DNA of 53,772 nt from Scleroderma bovista. Lineage: Eukaryota; Basidiomycota; Agaricomycetes; Boletales; Sclerodermataceae. This document shows, piece by piece, positions 20,978 through 32,170 of this stretch. Within the stretch, counting starts at the first letter, position 1, and every line of letters starts with the position of its first letter. The DNA lies in assembly GCA_037178675.1 (NCBI GenBank), contig JAYMGJ010000323.1:1-53772 (forward strand), written 5' to 3'. The notes below the pieces were generated by a model, which saw nothing but the letters and a program-made list of their open reading frames with translations, was not told where the DNA came from and searched no databases. The translations under genes and the position numbers were made by a program.

Positions 20978-22279
20978 TGCACTTCTGGAGTCAATGCAGC
21001 TCACCAGTGATGCGGAGGGCCGGGAGCTGCTTACTCTTTTTTTGACTCGGAGTTGGCAGCCGAGTTCAAGTCCATCTTACCAGACTCAGCAGCGATGGCC
21101 ATGGTGCGAGCCTTGGCCTTTTGGTCTTCTTTGGACAGTTGTCCACAAAATGACTGGTGCCTCCACAGAACATGCAGAGGTTGTTGTCTAGACACCGTTT
21201 GCACTTCCTGTCCTTACCAATCTTGTTGGTTAAGTCCAGTCTGAAACCGGAGGAGGACTGGTTGCTGGTTGTCTTGGACGAGCCAGAGGAGTTGGCAGAG
21301 CTGGGGGAGTTTCCGGTCTTGGGTTTCTCCTGACTGGAGTTGGATGAGTTGGAGTTGCCTCCAGAGTTGGAGGGCTTGGTTGTAGACGAGGTGGACTGGG
21401 TCTTTGTTGTACGAGAGATCTCGTTTTTGTGCTCCCAATAGCGTGTGTCGATCTCTTGACAAAGGGCCCTTAGCCCATGCAGAGTCAGGGGCTTCCCAAC
21501 TCAAGCTATCTCATCTTTAAGGTGGTCCAGGAGACTGGAGTAGAACAGGCGGCGGAGCGCGCCATCTCCATAGTCCTGGACATGGGAGGCTAATCAGTTG
21601 AAGTCTACAATATACCATGTAACGCGGTGAGCATCCTTCATCTGGAGATGCTCTAGTTGATGCTCGGCATCAGTGATGGGGTCGTGAGGTCCAAAGGTAC
21701 TCTGGAGCTCAGCGACAAAATGGACCCAACTGTCCATCCAGCGTGGATGGTCAGCTGGATCACTGGAGTTTAGTAGGTCCAGTTTGAACCATTCTAAGGT
21801 CATCCCTTTTAGGTATGACTGGGCGAAAGTTACCTTTGCCCTATCAAGGCGGAATGCCTTGGCTCGATCCTGGAAACAGAGCTCACACTGGACCAAGAAG
21901 GTCCTGAGCTTTTTGGGGTCTGTGCTGTTGAAGGTGTCCGGTTTACAGACTTTGGCATGGGAGGAAGAGGAGTCGTTGGTCTGGTGAGAGGAGTGGGAGA
22001 GGTGGTTGATGGCAATGGCAAGGTTGTGGAAAACAGCTAGACTAGGATCTAGTTCTTCCGTGATGTCGACAAAGTTGTCATCGTCATCATCATCATTATT
22101 GTTATCATCATCTCTGGGGTCATCCGGGTCATCTCTGGGTCCATCCTTGGGGCCAAACCATTAGTAACAACCAGGTTCGCGATGTTCTGGAGTAGAGTCA
22201 CAAAAATAGGGAAATCTGTCATCAGGAACAGATCCATGATGACCAAGGTCCACAGAACCACAAAGGCTCTGGGACGCAG
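20978..22279 (-). pseudogene. Gypsy-3 Gag
   Basis: Read downward from about 22160, a Pro/Asp-rich N-terminus and a poly-Asp/Asn tract (22110-22080) lead into the retrotransposon Gag domain (LRTFLVQCELCFQD near 21900, KGMTLEWFKLDLL near 21800), a Ser/Asn-rich region (21400-21260) and a zinc knuckle near 21170 in which the usual Gly before His is replaced by Ser (CMFCGGTSHFVDNC). Stops and small shifts break it near 21594 and 21504. Gag would form the virus-like particle. Its 5' part and leader are separated by the LTR-C at 22280-24142, with about 120 bp missing compared with Gypsy-4. Confidence 0.85.
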
Positions 22280-24142
22280 TGTCATATCCATACTTTTCCC
22301 AGTCACAACTCTGGTCTAACCCTGGCCCGCCTGACCTCTCCTTAGGTATAGACACAACTCTAGATCGAGTCCGGCCATCTCCAGCCCCATAGCTGCACTC
22401 CAGCTCAACTCCAGTCACTACATCCATCTCCACCTCAGGACTAACCCCTGTCTTCCTACAGACAGATCCGCGGTCTAACTCCTCCATGTCGGACCTGTAC
22501 CTACCATTAGTCGCTACTCCAGTTTCAGTCTGGCCACTCCCCTTGTCTGGTCTGTGACCTAGCCCAACTCCGGCTGGTACATCCAACTCCAGCTCAGGTC
22601 TGCTCCTGTTCCACTCTGCTTCCCCTGATAGGTCCACCAATGGCTTAGGACATTTCCATGTCCAACTCCGGACCTTCCTCCGGCTACTCCGGCTTTCCTC
22701 CACCTGTGCACTCCCTCTGCTCTTGCACTTCCTCCGGTCATGCACTTCCTCCAGTCCCACTTCCTCCGGTCCTGGACATCGCTCTGGACTTAACATTAGT
22801 TAAGTCCACCTCCAACCCTTACTTGTCCTCTTCCAACCTAGTTCCCTTTACCTACTTGTCCCTGTGTCAAGACCATGTCCAACTCTGGACTCTTATCCGG
22901 TTACTCCGGTCGTGTCGCAGTACTACAGCTCAACTCTGGACCTCTGCGCATAACTCCGGCCCCGGACACGCACATATCCTTCCGCTAAGTGCGACCCTTT
23001 GCATTAGCCTCAATCCAGTCATTACCACACTTCCCCGTCCACCCTGTTGTACCGTGAGTTCTCTGTGTCCCGTTTATATCTTCTACCTTGTAGTATTTTC
23101 TCCGGACCTTACTTATTTTCGTTGGACCTGACCTAGTCCCAACTCCGGTTGTTCCTTGTCCACCCTTTGGGCTGTTTACTTGTCACCGTAAATACTTGAC
23201 CCTAGTTCTCTGTAGTATAAGTACCCTGTACTCTGTCCTGTATACTTCAGTCTGAAATCAACCATAGTCTCTACTCCCGTACTCTGTCTGTCTCTGTCTC
23301 TGTCTCTGCCTGACCGAAACCTACACAAGGGATCAATGCTCAATCCCCTTGTCATTGAATCCAATTGGTCTCAACTCTGGCTGGACTAACTCCTGGTCCA
23401 GCCTCTGCCCCTCCTTCGTCTGTTTCCATCCGGACTTGACCGGACCTCTTACCGGAGTAGACCCGGACTTGGCACCCTGCATCTGCTCTGTTGTCCCTGT
23501 AATCCTAGTTCCCTGTTTCTGCTTCCGCTCCAGTTTATTTTCCTGTCCCTGCTTTATTTTCCTGTCCATTTCTGCTCCATCCCTTGTCCCGACTAAGGTG
23601 TTTACTTGTCACCGTATATACTCACCTCTAGTCTTGTTACTATATAAACTACTATACTCCGGCCTAGTAGTTCCTCAGATCAAATCTCAACTAAGATACT
23701 CCCCACTCTGTACTACCCACTATGCTCTCCTAATCCATCTGTTCACCTGAACTCCTGAACTCTGGCCAACTCCGGCCTTTGTCCTATCTCGTCCCCTTGG
23801 TCCTATGTCTGATCCTAGCAAGTCTCCTACTTGCACGAGGGCAAAAGCCACCTCTGTCCCAGACTTGATGCTAGACCTCTCAGGACTTATCCCACCTCTG
23901 GGATGTCCTTTGCTCCAGACAAGCTGTGCTCAACTCCAGACCACTTTCCTGCGGTCTGGACTTACTCTGCAAAAACCCAAACTTACTCCCTGTGCTTCTC
24001 CAGTGCCCGGACTTCGTTCATTTGACCCAGACTTGACTCTCCACACTAACTAGCATCTACTAGTGTCTGGACTTACCTCCTCATTAGTTCCCTGCACCTC
24101 TGGACCTCCTAGTAAGATCATTGAGGAGAACTGATCTTGACA
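22280..24142 (+). repeat. LTR-C copy 1, carrying a nested solo LTR
   Basis: It starts TGTCATATCCATAC and ends GATCTTGACA. Without the nested 615 bp it is about 1248 bp, matching the reverse-oriented copies at 25076-26335 and 52105-53421. The flanks (CGCAG and CTGGG) do not match, and about 120 bp of Gypsy-3 leader is missing at the site, so it is not a simple solo LTR. Open frames across it are Ser/Pro- or Gly/Arg-rich by composition and I do not treat them as genes. Confidence 0.8.
22865..23474 (+). repeat. Diverged solo LTR related to LTR-B, inside LTR-C copy 1
   Basis: It begins TGTCAAGACCATGTCC and ends GACTTGGCA, 610 bp, with a perfect duplication CCCTG on both sides (22860-22864 and 23475-23479). 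It is the reverse complement of LTR-B along its length (for example GACTTGACCGGACC near 23430) but clearly older. The uninterrupted LTR-C copies confirm the empty site. Confidence 0.85.
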
Positions 24143-24304
24143 CTGGGTGGCGGATAGGTGGAGGTCGTCTACTGCACCTGCTTTCTCAGCAAGGGCTGCA
24201 GTGATACGAGCGTGAGAGTGCATAGTCATAGTCATAAGAGATGGGACTGGATATGCATACAAGTTTTAGAACAGTGAACCCACACAAGTGCGAGTCTGAA
24301 ATAC

Positions 24305-24943
24305 TGTCAAGTCTGGGTCTACTCCAGTAAGAGGTCTGGTCAAGTCTGGACAGAAACAGACGAAGGAAGAGAGCAGAGGGCTGGACAAGGGATTAGTCCA
24401 GCCAGAGTTGGTGACCTTTCAGATTCAACGACTAAGGATAACAAGTGTTGATCCCTTGCATAGGTTCCGGTCAAGAAGAGTCAGAGACAGAGACAGAGAC
24501 AGACAAGAAGTGGAGTAGAGACTATGGTTGATTTCAGACTGAGGTGTACAAGGTAAACTAGAGGGTACTTATACTAAGTAGAAACTAGGGTCGAGTACAT
24601 ACAGTGAGAAGTAAATAACCTAATAGCAGACAAGGGATGACCAGAGTTAGGACTAGGTCAGGTCCAGTGAAAATAAAGTCAGGTCTGGGTAAAATAAATC
24701 AGGTCTGGTGAAAATGCTACAAGGTCTAGGATATATCCAGTTCACAGGGAACTCATGTCAAGGCAGGGTAGATGGGCAAGTGTGGTAAGGACTGGATGCG
24801 GGCTAGACCAAGGGTCATAGTTAGCGGAAGGTTATCTGCACATCCGTGACCAGAGTAAGTGATGGGTGACCGGAGTTGAGCTGTAGGGCTGCGATGCGAC
24901 TGTAGTAACCGGATAAGATCCAGAGTTGGACATGGTCGTAACA
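24305..24943 (-). repeat. 5' LTR of Gypsy-3 (LTR-B)
   Basis: 639 bp, in + orientation starting TGTCAAGTCTGGGTC and ending GGTCGTAACA. On its inner side is the leader segment GTGCGAGTCTGAAATAC, shared with Gypsy-4 and Gypsy-6. The outer flank GAATC equals the one left of the 3' LTR. I do not see a TGG-type primer-binding site next to it. Confidence 0.88.
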
Positions 24944-25075
24944 GAATCTCTCTGGGCTCACTCAGCACAAGTGCAGATCTCATTTGTCTTTCAATCACCT
25001 CTTCCAAAGCTTTCCAGACCATGCAGGGTCATCTGGCTCTTTAGGTCAAGAGCAACACAATATAGACAGGCCAGC
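24944..25075 (+). pseudogene. Plavaka transposase, second N-terminal piece
   Basis: After the GAATC duplication the frame completes the zinc finger (LSGLTQHKCRSH) and continues SFNHLFQSFPDHAGSSGS. After a small frameshift it reads RSRATQYRQAS, cut by the LTR-C at 25076. The region between RQAS and DNFTMH (31225) of the usual protein is missing. Confidence 0.6.
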
Positions 25076-26335
25076 TGTCAAGACCGGTTCTCCTCGACGA
25101 TCTTACTAGGAGGTCCAGGGGACTAATGAGGAGGTAAGTCCAGACACTAGTAGGTGCTAGTTAGTGTGGAGAGTCAAGTCTGGGTCAAACAAACAAAGTC
25201 CAGGCACTAGAGAAGCACAGGGAGTAAGTCTGTGTTTTTGCAGAGTAAGTCCAGACCGCGGGAAAGTGGTCCAGAGTTGAGCGCAGCTTGTCCGGAGCAA
25301 AGGACATCCCAGAGGTGGGATAAGTCCTGAGAGGTCTAGCATCAAGTCTGGGACAGAGGTGGCTTTTGCCCTCGTGCAAGTAGGAGACTTGCTAGGATCA
25401 GACATAGGACCAAGGGGACGAGATAGGACAGAGGCCGGAGTTGGCCAGAGTTCAGGAGTTCAGGTGAACAGATGGATTAGGAGAGCATAGTGGGTAGTAC
25501 AGAGTGGGGAGTATCTTAGTTGAGATTTGATCTAAGGAAACTACTAGGCTGGAGTATAGTAGTTTATATAGTAACAAGACTAGAGGTGAGTATATACAGT
25601 GACAAGTAAACACCTTAGTCAGGACAAGGGATGGAGCAGAAGCAGACAGGAAAATAAACCAGGTACAAGAAAATAAAGCAGGGACAGGAAAATAAACTGG
25701 AGTGGAAGCAGAAACGGGGAACTAGGATTACAGGGATGATGGAGCAGATGCAGGGACAAGTAGGTAAAGGGAACTAGGTTGGAAGAGGACAAGTAAGGGT
25801 TGGAGGTGGACTTAACTAATGTTAAGTCTGGAGCGATGTCCAGGACTGGAGGAAGTGAGACCGGGGAAAGTGGGACTGGAGGAAGTGCAAGAGCGGAGGG
25901 AGTGCATGAGTGGAGGGAGTGCACAGGTCGAGGAAGGGCAGAGTAGCTGGAGGAAGGTCCAGAGTTGGACATTTCCATGTCCAAGGCCATTGGTGGACCT
26001 GGCAGAGGGAGTGGAGTGGAACAGGAGCAGACCTGAGCCAGAGTTGGATGTATCAGCCGGAGTTGGGCTAGATCGCAGACCAGACAAGGGGAGTGGCCAG
26101 ACTGAAACTGGAGTAGTGACTAATGGTAGGTACAGGTCTGACATGGAGGAGTTAGACTGTGGATCTGTCTGTAGGAAGACAGGGGTTAGTCCTGAGGTGA
26201 CCAGAGTTGAGCTGGAGTGCAGCTATGGGGCTGGAGATGGCCAGACTAGATCTGGAGTTGCGTCTATGCCTAAGGAGAGGTCAGGCGGGCCAGGGTTAGA
26301 CCAGAGTTGCAACTGGGAAAAGTATGGATATGACA
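25076..26335 (-). repeat. LTR-C copy 2
   Basis: It starts TGTCAAGACCGG and ends GGATATGACA in + orientation, 1260 bp. The left neighbour is the Plavaka gene and the right neighbour the RNase H of Gypsy-4. The 5-bp flanks CCAGC and GGAAC differ. A single LTR joining two unrelated sequences points to recombination between two insertions rather than one insertion. Confidence 0.82.
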
Positions 26336-27620
26336 GGAACTCCTTATCATGGATGTCGTAGTTTAACTCCAGAGCAGTCAAGGTCTGGGAGTAGTAGGCG
26401 ACCGGACAGATCTCTCTGTTGGTGCAGGTAATAGACAAGATACCAGCGACAATATAGTCGGAGGCATCAGTTTCCACGATGATAGGGGTGTCTGGAATAA
26501 AGTGGGTGAGGATAGGCACAGTGGTGAAGGCATGCTTGAGAGCATTGAAGAAACGTTGACAGTCCTCAGAGAAGTTCCAAGGAGCATCTTTCCAGGTGAG
26601 CTGGGTAAGAGGGACCACAATGTCAGAGTAGTTGAAGATGAACCAGCGGTAGAAATTGGCAAAGCTCAAGAAGGACTGGATGTCTTTTACCTTTCAAGGT
26701 TCAGGCCAGTCGGAGATAGTTGATGCATGAAACCTGTATTAGGATTCTTGTCGATGAAGGTCCAGAGAGTGGAGAGCTCAACTGGAGACAGTGAGTAGGG
26801 AGTTCCCAAAGGTGGAGAGGTACCTTCTTCAAGGTTGATCTTCAGATCGTACTCATGATGTGGGGGAAGTTCAGAGGCCTTTGCCTTACTGAACACATCT
26901 GCATAATTGCGATACTCTGGAGGGACTATGTCCAAGTCTGGTGGAGTAGAGGTGGAGGAAGAACAAGCCTTTGCTGAATTGGAAGGAAGCAGCTGAAGTT
27001 GGTATTTGGTGGATCCCTCTAATTTGCACGCATGCATGAATGTGGCTGTGTTAATCAGAGAGATGTGTGGAGGGGTGCAAACCAGAGTGTTGGCAGATGG
27101 CACAAGGCCGGGGCCAGATTGGCCGGAGAGGCCAGAGACAGGGTTACCAGACAGAACTGGAGAGGGAGTCGATGGGGGTGCTGGCAAACTTTCTGCAAGT
27201 GTTCGGAATGTTAAACTGCTCAATACCCAGTCAATCGACGGATTGTAGCAGGTGAGCCAGTTATGTCTGAGAACAATTTTGCATTCAGAATCCAGCAGAG
27301 TTAGGTAAAAGGTCATGGGGGTGACATCACCGGATGCGGGGAACTTCACTGAAAGGTTGATGGCTTGAGTAATTACAAAATTCGAGGTACCATCAAAAAT
27401 CTGGAGTACAATTGGGGAGACAGAGTAAGTGAGGAGAGAGTGTCCGAGAGCATATTTGGTATCTACAAAACAGTGCATGGAACTGGAGTCCACAAGCGCA
27501 TGGAGTTCTGGTAAATTGTAAGACAAGGAGAACATGAGGCATAAGAGAATTAGGATCTAAGAGAGCGGACATGTTGAGGTGGGCCTCCTTGGGTGCACTT
27601 CCAGAGTCAATGCAGCTCGC
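26336..27620 (-). pseudogene. Gypsy-4 protease, RT start and RNase H with the RT core deleted
   Basis: From 27535 down, the protease carries DSSSMHCFVD, in which the catalytic Asp-Ser-Gly has become Asp-Ser-Ser, and IVLRHNWL. It continues through the linker into the RT N-terminus up to NPNTGFM near 26730. There the sequence jumps to ISDWPEP, so the RT palm with the catalytic Asp box is lost. The remainder reads SFANFYRWFIFNYSD, then RNase H (VETDASDYIVAG), and stops at HDKEFL, where LTR-C copy 2 begins. The integrase, antisense gene and 3' LTR are missing. Confidence 0.9.
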
Positions 27621-28701
27621 TGGTTGTGTGGAGGGCTGGGAGCTGCTTACTCTTTTTTTGACTTGGAGTTGGCACCTGAGTTGGAGTCCATCTTACTGGA
27701 CTCAGCAGTGATGGCCGCAGCGTGAGCCTTGGCCTTTTTTGTCTTCTTTGGACAATTGTCTGTGAAGTGACCAGTACCCCTGCAGAACATGCAGAGGTTG
27801 TTGTCCAGATGCCGTTTACATTCGTCTGTGGTTAGCTTCCTGTCTTTACCAAGTTTGTTGGTTAGGTCCAGTCTGGAACCGGAGGAAGACTGGTTGCTGG
27901 TCATTTTGGATGAGCTGGAGGAGTTGGCAGAGCTGGGGGAGTTTCTGGTCTTGGATTTCTCCTGACCAGAGTTGGATGAGTTGCCTCCAGAGTTGGAGGA
28001 CTTGGTTGGGGATGAGGCAGGCTGACTCTTCGTCATGCAAGAGATCTTGTCTTTGTGCTCCCAATAGCGTATGTCAATTTCTTGACAAAGGGCCCTAAGC
28101 CCATGCAGAGTCAGGGGCTTCCCAACTCGGGCTATCTCGTCCTTGAGGTGGTCCGGGAGACCAGAGTAGAATAGGTGGCGGAGCGCACCATCCCCATAGT
28201 CCTGGACCTGTGAGGCAAGTCAGTTGAAGTCAACTATGTACTGCATAACTCGGTGAGCATCCTTCATCTGGAGATGCTCTAATTGATGCTCTGCATCAGT
28301 GATGGGATTGTGAGGTCCAAAGGTGCTCTGGAGTTCAGCAACGAAGTGGACCCAACTGTCCATCCAGTGTGGACAGTCAGTTGGATCACCAGAGTTCAGT
28401 AGGTCCAGTTCAAACCATTCTAGGGTCATCCCTTTTAGGTATGATTGGGCAAAAGTTACCTTTGCCCTATCAAGGCAGAATGCCTTGGCTTGATCCTGGA
28501 AGCAGAGCTCACACTGGACCAAGAAGGTCCTGAGCTTTTTGGGGTCTGTACCGTTGAAGGTGTCTGGCTCATGGACTTTGGCACAGGAGGAAGAGGACTC
28601 ATTGGTCTGGTGGGAAAAGTGGGAGAGGTGGTTGACGGCAATGGCTAGATTATGGAAAACAGCTAGACCAGGGTCTAGCTCTTCCAGGGCGTTGACAAAC
28701 T

Positions 28702-28752
<51 letters not shown>

Positions 28753-29145
28753 CATCTCTGGGTCGTCTGGATCATCTCCGGGACCATCTTCTGGGCCGAA
28801 CCATTGGAATCAACTGGGTTTGCGACTATAGGGAAATCTGTCATCAGGAATGGATCCATGACGACCAAGGTCTGCAGAACCACAAAGGCTCTGGGATGCA
28901 GCACCTTGACACAGAGTCAAAGATGCTGTGGGGTTTCAAGCTGTAAAGCTCTGGAATTGGCTTACAGAAGCCGGAGGTTGCCTGCGGTTAGACAGGGCTT
29001 GCTGGGCGGCAGAAAGGTGAAGGTCGTCTACTGCACCTGCTTCTTCAGCAAGTGCGGCGGCAGTACAAGCATGAGAGCGTGTAGTCATGGTCATGAGTGA
29101 ATGGAACTGGATATGCATACAAGGTTTGGGACAGTGAACCCACAC
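27621..29145 (-). pseudogene. Gypsy-4 Gag and leader
   Basis: Gag reads downward from about 28800: the Gag domain (MVQCELCFQDQAKAFCLDRA near 28522, KGMTLEWFELDLL near 28430), a Ser/Asn-rich tract (about 28000-27880) and an intact zinc knuckle CMFCRGTGHFTDNC near 27790, followed by a Lys-rich end. An expanded TTG run at 28704 encodes poly-Asn. The leader (28936-29164) is shared with Gypsy-3 and Gypsy-6. TGA stops and small shifts break the frame, for example near 28220. Confidence 0.87.
28704..28752. repeat. (TTG)16 microsatellite
   Basis: Forty-nine bases of uninterrupted TTG units within the Gypsy-4 Gag. On the coding (-) strand it specifies poly-Asn. Gypsy-3 and Gypsy-6 have a short Asp/Asn tract at the same place, so this is a local expansion. 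Confidence 0.95.
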
Positions 29146-29164
29146 AAGTGCGAGTCTGAAATAC

Positions 29165-31224
29165 TGTCAAATCCAGGTCTACTCTGGTAGGAGGTCTGGT
29201 CAAGTCCAGACAAAGGTGGACAAAGGAAGAGAGCAGAGAGCTGAACAAGGGATTACACTGCAAGCATTTCTCAATGTTTTATGACAAAACATTATGAAAA
29301 TATAGAAGAAAGAGATACTCTTTTATTTACAACTTTGTTTAACAAAAAACACAAATATCATACAGCATCATTTTGTCATTTTCTTTGCCAAAACATCATT
29401 TGAGATCATTTCTTATGTTAGAACTATAAAAAATTTAACTTTTTTCTTCTGCCTGTTCCTTGAAAAACAAATAAAAAAGAAAATGTAACTTTCACTGCAA
29501 GCATTCCTCAATGTTTCATGACAGAACATTGTAAAAAAATAGAAGAAAGAGATACTCTTTTATTTACAATTTTGTTTAACCAAAAAAAAAAACAAATATC
29601 ATACAGCATTATTTTTGTCATTTTTGTGTGAAGACATGATTTGAGATCATTTCTTATGTTAGGACTATAAAAAATTTAACCTCTTTCTTCTGCCTGTTCC
29701 TTGAAAAATAAATAAAGAAAAGACAATGTAACTTTTCTCACAGCAAGTATTTTAGCATGTTTTATTAGAAATAAGACACCATATTATTGTTGAAAACATG
29801 CTGAAAGAAAATAATGAATTTTTCTTCAAGAAACATGATTGTTCCTGGATGCTGATTGGCTGGCTAGAGTGTTATGACCAAAAAAATATAGCATATTTCC
29901 TATACATTTATTCTTGTGGAAAAGAGTATCTTTTGATTCAATTTTTCACTGCAGAAAATTGAAAATGTCTGCTGTGAGAAAAGTTACATTGTCTTTTCTT
30001 TATTTGTTGTCCAAGAGACAGGCAGAAGAAAAAGGTTAAATTTTTTATAGTCCCAACATAAGAAATGATCTCAAATCATGTCTTGAAAAAAGAAAGACAA
30101 AAAAGATTCTGTATGATATTGGTCTTTTTTATTGAATAAAATTGTAAATAAGAGAGTATCTCTTTCTTCTATTTTTAAAAAATATTTTCTCATGAAACAT
30201 TGAAAAATGCTTGCAGTGGTATCTTTTGATTCAATTTTTCACTGCAGAACATTGAAAATACTTGCTGTGGGAAATTTTTTATTTTTATTTCTTTATTTGT
30301 TTTGCAAGGGACAGGCAAAAGAAAAAGCTTAAATATTTTATACTCTCAACATAAGAAATGATCTCAAATTATGTCTTGACACAAAAATGACAAAAGTAAT
30401 GCTGTATGATATTTGTCTTTTTTGTTGAACAAAATTGCAAATAAAACAGTATCTCTTTCTTCTATTTTTTTTACAATGTTTTGACATCAAACATTGAGAA
30501 ATGCTTGCAGTGTTAGTCTGGCCGGAGTGGGTGACTGCTTGGATTCAACAACAAGGATGACATGCATTGATCCCTTGCGTAGGTTCCGGTCAAGGTGATG
30601 GAGACAGAGACAGAGACAGTGACTGTCAAGTCCGGGTCTACTCCGGTAGGGGGTCCGGTCAAGTCTGGACAGAAGCGGACGAAGGGGGAGAGCAGAGGGC
30701 TGGACAAGAGATTAGTCCGGCCGGAGTTGGTGACCGCTTGGATTCAACGACTAAGGACAACGAGCGTTGATCCCTTGCGTAGGTTCCGGTCAAGAAGGGG
30801 AGATGGAGACAGAGACGGAGATGGGCAAGATCAGGAGTAGAGACTATGGTTGATTTCAGACTGAGGTGTACAAGGTAAACTAGAGGGTACTTATACTAAG
30901 TAGAAACTAGGGTCAAGTACATACGGTGACAAGTAAACAACCTAATAGTGGACAAGGGATGACCGGAGTTAGGGCTAGATCAGGTCCAGTGAAAATAAAG
31001 TCAGGTCCAGTGAAAATACTACAAGGTATAGGATATATTGAGTTCATGGGGAACTCACATTGAGGCAGAGTAAATGGCAAAGTGTGGTAAGGACTGGTTG
31101 CAGACTAGACCAAGGGTTGTAGTTAGTGGAAGCATATCTGCGTGACCGTGACCAGAGTAACTGAGAGTGACCGGAGTTGAGCTGTAGGGCTGCAATGTGA
31201 CTGGAGTTGGACATGGTTGTAACA
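29165..31224 (-). repeat. 5' LTR of Gypsy-4, duplicated and carrying MITEs
   Basis: An LTR-B start (TGTCAAATCCAGG) at 29165 follows the leader. After 91 bp the MITE composite (29256-30512) interrupts it with a TTA duplication. The LTR resumes to 30623 and is then replaced by a second, complete LTR-B (30624-31224, TGTCAAGTCCGGG to GTTGTAACA). Only the first ~200 bp of the first LTR remain. The right flank GACAA enters the Plavaka frame. Confidence 0.8.
29256..30512. mobile_element. Two nested MITEs of the CACTGCAAGC family
   Basis: The outer copy has terminal CACTGCAAGC / GCTTGCAGTG and a perfect TTA duplication (29253-29255 and 30513-30515). A second full copy (29493-30218, 726 bp) lies inside it. 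The outer copy lacks about 190 bp, its loop, at the junction, and the inner copy has no matching 3-bp flanks (TTT and GTA). So either the insertion was accompanied by a deletion or two copies recombined. Confidence 0.85.
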
Positions 31225-32170
31225 GACAACTTCACCATGCATTACAAGAAGGGACAACAAAATGATGCAGTTGGTGGTGCAGATGATGATGCAGCCCCTT
31301 GGATGTATGACATGTATGATGTGTGATATCAAGATCCACACCAAGTTATCCACAACATCCTTGCAACTTTTGAATACAAGGATGAAATGGATTATGTTCC
31401 ATACCGAGAATACAATGCCACGGATGATCAGAGGTGCTGGAAAGACTTCATGTCTGGAGACTGGGCCTGGGAGGAAGCAGTACTAGTCTTTCTACTAATG
31501 TTTACATGATTTTTTTTTCTGATTTCAAGTCTTTAGGACTGGATCCTTCATGAGAATCCAACAGCAGCAGGGTCAACCTTGGTCCCTGTTATTCTTGAAA
31601 GTGACAAGACCACGGTATCTGTAGCAACAGGCCAAACAGATTACTATCTGCTTTATCTCTCCATAGAAAATGTGTGGAACACCGTTTGTCATGGTCACTG
31701 CAATGCTGTAGTTCTCATCGGGTTTCTTGCCATGCCCAAAAGTAAGTTTGGCTCACTTCACTTCAGTCCTACTCATGACATGTCACAGCAATGAGAGAAC
31801 ATGCAAGCATGAATGCATTTCATAAATTCAAACAGTAGCTTTTCCACTCTTCACTGACCCAAATTCTTTCCCCACTTCATCTGGCAATGAAGGTCCCAGA
31901 GCTTGTACTGTTTGGAGATGACTACTACCAGCGTGTCATATACTCACTTGCAGCTTACATCGCTGACTATGAGGAGCAAGTCCTCCTGTCATGTATTTTA
32001 CACAATTGGTGTGCAAAGTGCATCACACATTGGGGGAACCTTGATGAAGAAGCGCTCCACCACTGTCGTGAGCATTCTGACACACTCATTGAAGAATTTG
32101 AATCTTGAAAACTTCAAGAGGAGTATGGAATTGTTGGTGACCTAATTGTAAGTATTTACTCTTTTGCTTT
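31225..32170 (+). pseudogene. Plavaka transposase, central part 1
   Basis: The frame opens DNFTMHYKKGQQNDAVGG and continues DEMDYVPYREYNATDDQR and FMSGDWAWEEA. A 57-nt intron (31480-31536, GTACTA to TTTAG) leads to VPVILESDKTTVSVATGQ and VVLIGFLAMPK. A 47-nt intron (31742-31788, GTAAGT to CACAG) leads to REHASMNAFHKFK, an amber stop, then LFHSSLTQI and ADYEEQVLLSCILHNWCAKC, and ends EEYGIVGDLI. These motifs are those of Plavaka transposases (CMC-like DDE enzymes of Agaricomycetes). A TGA interrupts it near 32106. The catalytic segment after GDLI is missing: MITE copy 3 follows directly after an intron-like GTAAGT. Confidence 0.85.

Larger units (their letters stand above)
11454..24943 (-). 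mobile_element. Gypsy-3: full-length Ty3/gypsy element with nested insertions
   Basis: The element lies between two LTR-B copies (11454-12091 and 24305-24943) and is flanked by a perfect 5-bp duplication GAATC (11449-11453 and 24944-24948). Reading on the - strand: 5' LTR, leader, Gag, protease, RT, RNase H, integrase, then an antisense gene, polypurine tract and 3' LTR. The two LTRs share sub-variants not seen in the Gypsy-6 pair, such as TGGTAAGGACTGGATG. Its 13.5 kb includes a copia element (17089-20972), an LTR-C (22280-24142) with its own nested LTR, and a solo LTR (14357-14651). It is inserted in the zinc-finger codons of the Plavaka gene. Confidence 0.88.

Noticed and set aside
25812..26361. 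Long open frames in LTR-C (also 22161-22796 and 52643-53191) with Gly/Arg- or Ser/Pro-rich translations.
   Set aside because: They lie inside LTRs, are open in several frames on both strands because of biased composition, and show no domain or conserved start.
28704..28752. Regular short repeats considered as a CRISPR or regulatory array.
   Set aside because: It is a simple TTG microsatellite within Gag coding sequence. No spacer-repeat structure exists anywhere in the window.
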